A stretch of 6,321 nucleotides of DNA from Clostridiales bacterium. GTDB taxonomy: Bacteria; Bacillota; Clostridia; Saccharofermentanales; UBA5734. Positions 1 to 4,609 of this stretch are shown piece by piece. The position numbers were made by a program, and so were the translations under genes. The notes under the pieces are model-generated. The model saw only the letters and a list, made by a program, of their open reading frames with translations, did no database searches and was not told where the DNA came from. Position 1 is the first letter of the stretch; each line of letters begins with the position of its first letter. The stretch lies in NCBI GenBank assembly GCA_003532195.1, contig DOFA01000145.1, forward strand, positions 3,693 through 10,013, read 5' to 3'.

Positions 1-111
1 CAGGGGACAATGCGGGCCGTGATATTCGATGGTTCCGACCGGTAAAATCAACGGCACCCGCCGCTGCTTGGCATCTTCCAGCTCCCGGGGCAATCCGAGT
101 TCAAGTTTCAT
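1..111 (-). CDS. Creatininase-family amidohydrolase, N-terminal fragment (gene runs off the left edge)
   Basis: The first 37 codons of a minus-strand gene whose remainder lies outside the window. The product ends here with LILPVGTIEYHGPHCPL. This matches the N-terminal signature of the creatininase / creatinine amidohydrolase family, typically LPVGS-x-EQHGPHLPL, in which the Glu and His of the E-x-HG segment help bind the catalytic divalent metal. Here the Glu is followed by Tyr rather than the usual Gln. Family members are cytosolic metal-dependent amidohydrolases acting on cyclic or linear amides, for example creatinine or the formamide step of riboflavin-type pathways; the substrate cannot be told from this fragment. 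The ATG at 111-109 is supported by a perfect AGGAGG about six bases upstream (112-125). The gene is divergent from the DUF4432 gene and shares its control region. Family call is good; specificity is unknown. Confidence 0.85.
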   Translation of the reverse strand, partial: MKLELGLPRELEDAKQRRVPLILPVGTIEYHGPHCPL

Positions 112-195
112 GGGAACCTCCTGCGGGCGGTTTGAGAAGCTTCCGAAGTCATGGTGCTTTCTTCGCCGCCGATTGTACTATATTTTCCTGTTGAC

Positions 196-211
196 GTAAG
201 AACGTTACCAC
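196..211 (+). promoter_or_regulatory. Operator-like site O1, 16 bp, inverted copy of O2
   Basis: GTAAGAACGTTACCAC is the exact reverse complement of the site at 350-365. Its core AACGTT is a palindrome centred on CG, the style of LacI-family operators. It partly resembles a cre site (TG...A.CG.T...A on the other strand) but deviates at conserved cre positions. It overlaps the predicted start of the creatininase-gene promoter. The cognate regulator is not in the window. Confidence 0.65.
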
Positions 212-215
212 CTAT

Positions 216-244
216 ATCGTATTTTGTTTGGTTGTAAATGTCAA
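216..244 (-). promoter_or_regulatory. Predicted promoter of the creatininase-family gene
   Basis: On the minus strand a perfect -35 TTGACA (244-239) is followed after 17 bases by TACGAT (221-216), four of six matches to the -10 consensus. The predicted start near 209 falls inside the operator-like site at 196-211, so a protein bound there would block initiation. This gives a leader of about 98 nt before the ATG. The promoter is predicted from consensus and spacing only. Confidence 0.6.
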
Positions 245-287
245 GATGGCTAGGCCAATTTGACGGCAAATCGGATACACAAGTCTC

Positions 288-316
288 TTGACAGGCCAAT
301 AGTAACTCTCTATGAT
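288..316 (+). promoter_or_regulatory. Predicted promoter of the DUF4432 gene
   Basis: Perfect -35 TTGACA at 288-293, a 17-base spacer and -10 TATGAT at 311-316 (five of six). This is the strongest promoter match seen in the window. Transcription would start near 323, giving a leader of about 90 nt that carries operator-like site O2. Such a strong core promoter with a downstream operator suggests control mainly by repression or road-block. Confidence 0.75.
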
Positions 317-349
317 GGATTTATCGAGAAATAAGGTTGCTTGCCAGTA

Positions 350-376
350 GTGGTAACGTTCTTACAAAAGTTACCA
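350..376 (+). promoter_or_regulatory. Operator-like site O2 (350-365) with an extra TTACCA half-site
   Basis: GTGGTAACGTTCTTAC (350-365) is the exact inverted copy of O1; the AACGTT centres lie 154 bp apart. A further GTTACCA at 370-376 forms a second, overlapping hyphenated palindrome with TGGTAAC at 351-357 (12-base spacer, with additional inner TT/AA pairs). The site lies downstream of the predicted start near 323 and upstream of the ribosome binding site of the DUF4432 gene. Two overlapping symmetries could mean one asymmetric site plus a half-site, or binding by a higher oligomer. Confidence 0.6.
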
Positions 377-414
377 GTACCGGCGATATATGAAGTGAGA
401 GAGGGTTGTCTGCG

Positions 415-1509
415 ATGGATGAAGTAAAAATGAATTTACTGCCTGAATATTTCTGTGACCGGGAGAACCTGCTGATCCAGTTTGGCCCCTTGACGGCGGC
501 GGCATTCCGTTACCCCAGCGGCGTTTGTGCCTTGCGCGTTCGGAACAGCTGCGGCGAACTGATTATTCTGCCCTTTCAGGGTCAGCAGATCTGGCGGGCC
601 AGCTTCGGCGGCCATGACCTGACGATGAAAACCGCCTTCGACCAGCCGCTGCCGACGCAGGATTATCTGCGCACCTACGGCGGCTTCCTCCTGCATTGTG
701 GCGCTACAGCCATGGGCGTGCCGGGAGCCGGCGACAGCCACCCGCTGCACGGCGAGCTGCCGAACTTACCGTACGAAAAGGCAATGATCCAGTGCGGCGC
801 CAACGAACGGGGACGCTACCTGACGGTTGGCGGCATGACGGAATACCTGATCGGCTTTACTGTCCATTATCGGGCTGAACCGGCGATTCGGCTTTATGAA
901 AACGCCACCTGCGCCGAAATTTCCCTCAAGATCACCAACTTGCGCACACAGCCGATGGAATTCATGTACCTGTGCCACATCAATTTCCGGCCGGTCGACG
1001 AAGCCAGGCTGATCTACAGCGCCCATGCCGATCCCGAGCATGTCAAAATTCACGCCGATGTCCCGCTGAACCTGCCGTTGGAAGCTCAAGCCAGGCTCCG
1101 CGCCTATATGGCGGCGCTCGCTGAAAACCCGGAGATTCACCATCGGGTAAACACAGCCACGCAAATATACGATCCGGAAATCGTCATGGCCATCCGCTAT
1201 GAGGCCGACGCAGACGGCAACGCGCATTGCCTGCAGTTGCTGCCGGACGGATCAGCCCACTATGTCAGTTTCCGGACGGAGCAGCTGCCCCTTGGCCTGC
1301 GCTGGATCTCCCGCACCGGCGACGAGGACGCGATGGGAATGGTTCTGCCTTGCACCGCTGAACATAAGGGCTTGACCCAGGCCCGCAAGAACGGGCAGAT
1401 CCGCTGGATACCCGCCGGCGGCAGCGTCTCGCTCAACCTGAAAGCCGGCTGGCTGGAACCGGCTGAAGCCGCCCGGATGGCGGAAGTGATTCAGGGGGTC
1501 ATCGGCTGA
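415..1509 (+). CDS. DUF4432 family protein (galactose mutarotase / aldose 1-epimerase-like)
   Basis: A complete 364-residue protein with no signal peptide or membrane segment, so probably cytosolic. Family features, counted from the chosen start: LPFQGQQIW (52-60, the early strand facing the sugar site), HCGATAMGVPGAGDSHPLHGELPN (94-117) with a conserved HPLHGE core, and CHINFRP (187-193), which occupies the place of the catalytic His segment of mutarotases. DUF4432 proteins share the beta-sandwich fold of galactose mutarotase and are thought to act on sugar or sugar-derivative anomers; no reaction is established for this member. ATG 415 is preferred because GAGGG (401-405) lies nine bases upstream. 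A TTG at 406 is in frame but abuts that GAGGG, and ATG 430 has only a weak site. The gene is transcribed from 288-316 and overlaps the convergent amidase by 19 bp. Confidence 0.85.
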   Translation: MDEVKMNLLPEYFCDRENLLIQFGPLTAAAFRYPSGVCALRVRNSCGELIILPFQGQQIWRASFGGHDLTMKTAFDQPLPTQDYLRTYGGFLLHCGATAMGVPGAGDSHPLHGELPNLPYEKAMIQCGANERGRYLTVGGMTEYLIGFTVHYRAEPAIRLYENATCAEISLKITNLRTQPMEFMYLCHINFRPVDEARLIYSAHADPEHVKIHADVPLNLPLEAQARLRAYMAALAENPEIHHRVNTATQIYDPEIVMAIRYEADADGNAHCLQLLPDGSAHYVSFRTEQLPLGLRWISRTGDEDAMGMVLPCTAEHKGLTQARKNGQIRWIPAGGSVSLNLKAGWLEPAEAARMAEVIQGVIG

Positions 1510-2414
1510 GGGGAAGATCTGAGGGGAAGATATCGTTTCGGTATTTTACAAATATAGGACCGGGTCGGGTTGACGAACTGCGTGCAGCGGGCCTGCATGA
1601 CCTGGCCCAGCAGCAGGTAGGCGTCGTTGACGGGAATTCCGTAATCCCGGCAGATCCAATCCAGGAGCTCGCCGGTCGCCGTCTGGAAGGTCCGGGTCAG
1701 CCCGCGCCCGCAAGCGATGGTCATCAGCGACTCGCTGTCTTCGGCCCGCACGCAGCGCAGCGGCCGAGCCTGGCGGATCAGATCGGCGGACAGCCGGACT
1801 TCAGCGCGGCACTCGATACCGCCTGAGCAATTGATTTCCCCGTCGCCCTGCAGGGCATGGACGTCGCCGATATGCAGCAAGGCTCCTTCGACAAAAACCG
1901 GCAGGTAAACGGTGGTTCCGGCCCGGATCTCCTGAACGTCCATATTGCCGCCGTGAAGGCCACCCCAGGCATTGCTCCGCGCTTCTCCGGCGGGCGCCGT
2001 GCCCAGCGTGCCGATCATCGGGCGGACTGGCAGGCTGAGCTGATTATTCCAGCGGATGCCTTCCGCCGTAATGGCCACGGTTTTGACATTCAAACCCCAG
2101 GTTCGGGCTTTGATCCGGCCAGCCAGCGGATTCTTCTGATCGTTGAAGCCGGTGTAACCCAAGGCGTCGGGGATAATTTCCCGGATATGGACCGCCAGAA
2201 TGTCGCCGGGATGGGCATCGGCCACACCGACGCAGACCGTCGGATTCAGGGCGTTGGTTTTTTCCGGCGACCAGGTGTCGGCCAGGCTGTGCAGCCAGCT
2301 GCCGGTGCAGAGCTCAGTCTGGGCCATGAACTCTTCGCCGGCAGCAACGGTAATCTGCGGCGGATTCTCGCGGCTGTGCGCATTATAGGTGATCAGTCGG
2401 CTGGCAATTTGCAT
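1491..2414 (-). CDS. Acetamidase/formamidase family protein (FmdA/AmdA)
   Basis: A complete 307-residue protein of the FmdA_AmdA family, cytosolic metal-dependent enzymes that hydrolyse short amides such as formamide or acetamide to the acid and ammonia. Diagnostic blocks in order: RPMIGTLGTAP (131-141), GGLHGGNMD (151-159), LHIGDVHALQGDGE (180-193, with His and Asp/Glu expected at the metal site), ECRAEV (201-206) and DAYLLLG (264-270). The length suits the shorter bacterial members. ATG 2414 is supported by AAAGGA about seven bases upstream. The gene converges on the DUF4432 gene and overlaps its end by 19 bp. The last residues (RSSPQPMTP) arise from a 13-bp tandem duplication that shifts the frame; with one copy the protein would end in ...RYLPLSR. 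Active-site blocks are intact, so activity is probably retained. Substrate is unknown. Confidence 0.9.
   Translation of the reverse strand: MQIASRLITYNAHSRENPPQITVAAGEEFMAQTELCTGSWLHSLADTWSPEKTNALNPTVCVGVADAHPGDILAVHIREIIPDALGYTGFNDQKNPLAGRIKARTWGLNVKTVAITAEGIRWNNQLSLPVRPMIGTLGTAPAGEARSNAWGGLHGGNMDVQEIRAGTTVYLPVFVEGALLHIGDVHALQGDGEINCSGGIECRAEVRLSADLIRQARPLRCVRAEDSESLMTIACGRGLTRTFQTATGELLDWICRDYGIPVNDAYLLLGQVMQARCTQFVNPTRSYICKIPKRYLPLRSSPQPMTP
1506..1531. repeat. 13-bp perfect tandem duplication at the convergent gene junction
   Basis: CTGAGGGGAAGAT occurs twice back to back (1506-1518 and 1519-1531). The first copy contains the TGA stop of the DUF4432 gene, so that protein is unaffected. 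On the other strand, 13 bp is not a multiple of three and shifts the frame of the last residues of the amidase, moving its stop from 1499-1501 (single-copy arrangement) to 1491-1493. Slippage or a short duplication is the likely origin. Confidence 0.9.
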
Positions 2415-2491
2415 AGGTTTGTCCTTTCAACGATAAAGTACGGTTGGGCTTTGTGTGGTTAAGGGATCCAATAATACGAAACCATTTTACC

Positions 2492-2536
2492 TCAATAAAT
2501 AAATGGTAAATAGAATCATTACCATTTATTTATTGA
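2492..2536. promoter_or_regulatory. Perfect 18-bp inverted repeat upstream of the amidase gene
   Basis: TCAATAAATAAATGGTAA (2492-2509) and its exact reverse complement (2519-2536) flank nine bases. The arms are very AT-rich with their only GC cluster (GG/CC) next to the loop, which is poor for a terminator and better for a dimeric operator. The inner words TGGTAA...TTACCA repeat the half-site seen at 351-376. The centre lies about 100 bp upstream of the amidase ATG, so it could overlap that gene's promoter. It could instead form a weak hairpin in RNA reading in from the right. Confidence 0.6.
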
Positions 2537-2724
2537 AGCTCGTGTATAACATTACCGATTCTCAGGCAAACAAAATTGCGCCAAAGTATGTTACCGTATT
2601 ATTGCCGTTGCTATAGTGAATACCGGTTTGTCTGGGAATCGGCAGGGCGCCTCAGGATAACTGCGTTTTTCGCAACGCATACGGCTCTCGTTTGATAATA
2701 TTAAATACGAGGATAGGATGCTTT

Positions 2725-2913
2725 TTACACTGTCGAAAACCGGTCTATCATCTCCTTGAATGAGAACATACCGGCCTTCATACCTTCAATATTAAACGAA
2801 TCCTCAAGACCATATTTCCCGCTCATATGCAGTATCTTTATATATTCCGATTGTTTTCCCGTCAACCATATGGCAGCGCCACCTCCGTAAACACAAGTAT
2901 CTTGCTTCTTCAA
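2725..2913 (-). pseudogene. Doubtful 62-codon ORF, possibly the remnant of a larger gene
   Basis: An open frame from TTG 2913 to TAA 2725, with product ending GMKAGMFSFKEMIDRFSTV. The composition looks protein-like (mixed charged and aromatic residues, an amphipathic C-terminal stretch) and could be the last piece of a longer enzyme, but I do not recognise the family. The only initiators are TTG 2913 and internal ATGs; the purine-rich GGCGGGCGG upstream is a poor and distant ribosome site, and an in-frame TGA lies two codons before the TTG. It sits downstream of the UroD-like gene on the same strand. It could be a small real gene, a decayed 3' end or chance. Confidence 0.25.
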
Positions 2914-2983
2914 TAATCAGTCAACCGCCCGCCATCATTCCATTCAAGAAAACAATTTGTTATCGGACTTATGTCATGCTGAC

Positions 2984-4258
2984 TTACTGCCAGTCATACT
3001 GATCGATTTGCTTGCGGGCGAGTTCGACGGCGCGCCGCGCGTTGTTGATGTTTCCGTGCAAAGTGTACACATCTCGGATGATAAATTCCATCTGGCACCC
3101 GCGAGCGGCCTCAATGGACTTCCGGATATGAGCTGACCATGATTCCTCATCCAATGAGACATCGACACTAAGAAAATTCGGATCAGGTTTCCGGGAATAG
3201 ACGATATCAGTCCCTCGCAAAGCATCACCCATATATGATTCGTCGCACCAACGGGATATTGATACCTTTTTCAGATTAGGCAACTGCGAAATAGCTTTGT
3301 TCCAAATCGGTGACACTGGTTCGCAGCAACCGTAATAGATCAATCCGGCTTGTTCGCATACACGGGTATAATACGGCAAGCAAAATTCGCAAAACATATC
3401 CGGTGAAATGCCAACCGATTCTTGTGAATTTGTTGAGAGCCACATGTCGCGTAAGCGCAGTAGCTCTTTTTGCCGGTCCGGCTGAGGCAGCAAGTTTGTA
3501 AAGTTAAAGCTTGAGCCAAAGCTTGCATGATTGCCGTTGTTTGGTCGCAGCAGCTCTTCTCGCTCGAAAAAGCGCATGATATGCAGGGCGTTTTGCGTAA
3601 GGTATTCCATTAATACGTGCGTTTCGCTTGGATAGTCGCACAGGGCCATGAAGAAGGCCTCCATACCCATCAAAGCAATGACGCGGTTTGTCAGGAATGA
3701 GCTGATATAATTGCCGTCGCAGACGATTTCAACTGGAAGTGCGCCCGCAAATAGATCTTCTAAAAAGACCTTGTATGCGAAAGTTTTTTCCTTGTTTACG
3801 GAGATACAAGCAGGCTTAAGCTTGTGAAAATCCTTTTTAAGATCCTTGATAGGATGAATAAATTTGTATCCGACTTGTTTTCCGTTCATGCCCGGAGCAT
3901 TGACAATTGGAACTTCAATGCCGAATTCGTCCACGTCAATAAACCAATTCATTCGATAGGTATCGGGTACGACCTTATCATCGTTGATTAATTCATAGCT
4001 GCGAATCACCTGAATGATATCTCTTTCAATTTTCCTGGCAAGCTCACTCTCACATTGGAAAATGCCTTCTGGCAGGAAATCATAACTAAATGTCTCTTCT
4101 TCAATAACAACGGGCGGCTTTGTGCCACCATGCCCGGTATTGGTGTTAAACCATTGTTTCTTACGTTCCTGCATGATGGGCAGCGAAGCAAGTTCTGCCT
4201 GTTTTACAGCAAGCTCTTTCAATATGTCTCGTTCCCAATCGGCTATGCTGAATGTCAT
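2984..4258 (-). CDS. UroD/MtaA-like family protein (uroporphyrinogen decarboxylase fold), not haem HemE
   Basis: A complete 424-residue protein, probably cytosolic, with no signal peptide. The C-terminal half shows the TIM-barrel pattern of uroporphyrinogen decarboxylase-like proteins: AGLIYYGCCEPV (304-315), then LPNLKKVSISRWCD (326-339) and YSRKPDPNFL (354-363). In corrinoid methyltransferases of this superfamily (MtaA, MtbA, CmuA) a His-x-Cys on the corresponding strand plus a distal Cys bind zinc. Here the strand reads YGCC, so His is absent while Cys311/Cys312 and later Cys338 are present. It is longer than HemE, lacks its recognisable N-terminal arginine-rich motif, and has no haem-gene neighbours, so haem synthesis is unlikely. 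A methyl-transfer or demethylation role is inference. ATG 4258 has GGGAG seven bases upstream. Base composition is visibly less GC-rich than in the flanking genes. Confidence 0.75.
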   Translation of the reverse strand: MTFSIADWERDILKELAVKQAELASLPIMQERKKQWFNTNTGHGGTKPPVVIEEETFSYDFLPEGIFQCESELARKIERDIIQVIRSYELINDDKVVPDTYRMNWFIDVDEFGIEVPIVNAPGMNGKQVGYKFIHPIKDLKKDFHKLKPACISVNKEKTFAYKVFLEDLFAGALPVEIVCDGNYISSFLTNRVIALMGMEAFFMALCDYPSETHVLMEYLTQNALHIMRFFEREELLRPNNGNHASFGSSFNFTNLLPQPDRQKELLRLRDMWLSTNSQESVGISPDMFCEFCLPYYTRVCEQAGLIYYGCCEPVSPIWNKAISQLPNLKKVSISRWCDESYMGDALRGTDIVYSRKPDPNFLSVDVSLDEESWSAHIRKSIEAARGCQMEFIIRDVYTLHGNINNARRAVELARKQIDQYDWQ

Positions 4259-4369
4259 TAGCTTTCTCCCTATATATGACCTACAACCGATGTGGCCTGA
4301 TTCTCAATCATCATGATTCATCGACATCTCTTATAATAATACATTTTCAGCAAAAGTTAGACTACTGCT

Positions 4370-4459
4370 TCACATCCCCGGGTCCGGCATAATGGTGTCA
4401 AACCCAAGATGGATATGACTGCCTGTCCCAAGCATCGTAAACACGCTCGCCATAACTAC
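4370..4459 (-). pseudogene. Possible decayed coding fragment, family unrecognised
   Basis: On the minus strand the frame ending at TGA 4370 reads ASVFTMLGTGSHIHLGFDT followed by IMPDPGM, with codon use and composition that look more like protein than random spacer. Further upstream the frame turns implausible, and the neighbouring frame gives ENPGVLTGFAK before a stop, as if a frameshift separated two pieces. No start or ribosome site is seen and I cannot name the family. Chance remains quite possible. Confidence 0.15.
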
Positions 4460-4500
4460 TTTGCGAAACCGGTTAGTACCCCCGGATTTTCTCCAGAATA

Positions 4501-4537
4501 AAATCACCATCATTTTGGCGTTAAATGATGGTGATTT
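4501..4537 (-). terminator. Perfect 15-bp hairpin, likely terminator of the glycoside-hydrolase-like gene
   Basis: AAATCACCATCATTT (4501-4515) and its exact reverse complement (4523-4537) enclose a 7-base loop. Read on the minus strand it lies about 70 bases after the stop at 4610 and ends in ATTTTATTC, a moderately T-rich tail. A-runs at one base of the stem and T-runs at the other are typical of factor-independent terminators that may work both ways. The stem core (CACCATCA) is only moderately GC-rich, so an operator role is not excluded. Confidence 0.6.
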
Positions 4538-4609
4538 CATCGTGAAGGCTGCCAAAATTCAAATTTCAATTTCGCTCAGATTTCCGCGCTTAAAAGAGCG
4601 CAACAGCGA

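Larger units (their letters stand above)
2415..2983. other. AT-richer intergenic stretch between the amidase and UroD-like genes
   Basis: No confident gene. It holds the 18-bp inverted repeat at 2492-2536, presumably in the amidase promoter region, and a doubtful ORF at 2725-2913. On the minus strand a possible -10 (TATTAT, 2476-2471) lies between that repeat and the amidase start, but no good -35 sits at the right distance. The word TTACC recurs on the plus strand at 2487, 2519, 2552 and 2591. A weak 6-bp hairpin (TGCGTT 2662-2667 / AACGCA 2674-2679) lacks a T-run and is not a convincing terminator. Nothing resembling a tRNA or riboswitch was seen. Confidence 0.5.
4259..4609. other. Gene-poor spacer between the UroD-like and glycoside-hydrolase-like genes
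   Basis: It contains the hairpin at 4501-4537, a possible decayed coding fragment at 4370-4459 and, near the UroD-like start, overlapping minus-strand TATTAT/TATAAG -10-like words (4341-4330) without a recognisable -35. A short palindrome AATCAT-C-ATGATT (4306-4318) lies just downstream of those words and could be an operator. A weak 5-bp hairpin (GCGCT 4586-4590 / AGCGC 4597-4601) adjoins the stop of the right-hand gene. No RNA gene was recognised. Confidence 0.45.

Noticed and set aside
196..211. Standard CcpA cre site
   Set aside because: Core CG and several positions fit, but conserved consensus positions are violated and the exact 16-bp inverted duplication fits a dedicated regulator better.
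108..299. 63-codon minus-strand ORF over the divergent control region
   Set aside because: It overlaps the creatininase start, both operators' left half and the minus promoter, and has no ribosome site or protein-like conserved motif; chance frame.
406..414. TTG 406 as start of the DUF4432 gene
   Set aside because: It directly abuts the GAGGG ribosome-site candidate, whereas ATG 415 has proper spacing and is a stronger initiator.
766..1227. 153-codon minus-strand ORF opposite the DUF4432 gene
   Set aside because: Antisense shadow of a conserved coding sequence, with no start signal.
1857..2462. 201-codon plus-strand ORF opposite the amidase gene
   Set aside because: It is the complement of a well-supported FmdA/AmdA gene; the long open frame follows from its codon bias, and the translation has no recognisable motif.
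2718..2759. Tiny plus-strand ORF (MLFTLSKTGLSSP) after GAGGATAGG
   Set aside because: Thirteen codons, the purine-rich stretch directly abuts the ATG, no promoter and no downstream gene on that strand; not a credible leader peptide.
2984..4258. HemE (haem-pathway uroporphyrinogen decarboxylase)
   Set aside because: Too long, lacks the expected N-terminal HemE signature and has no haem-biosynthesis neighbours.
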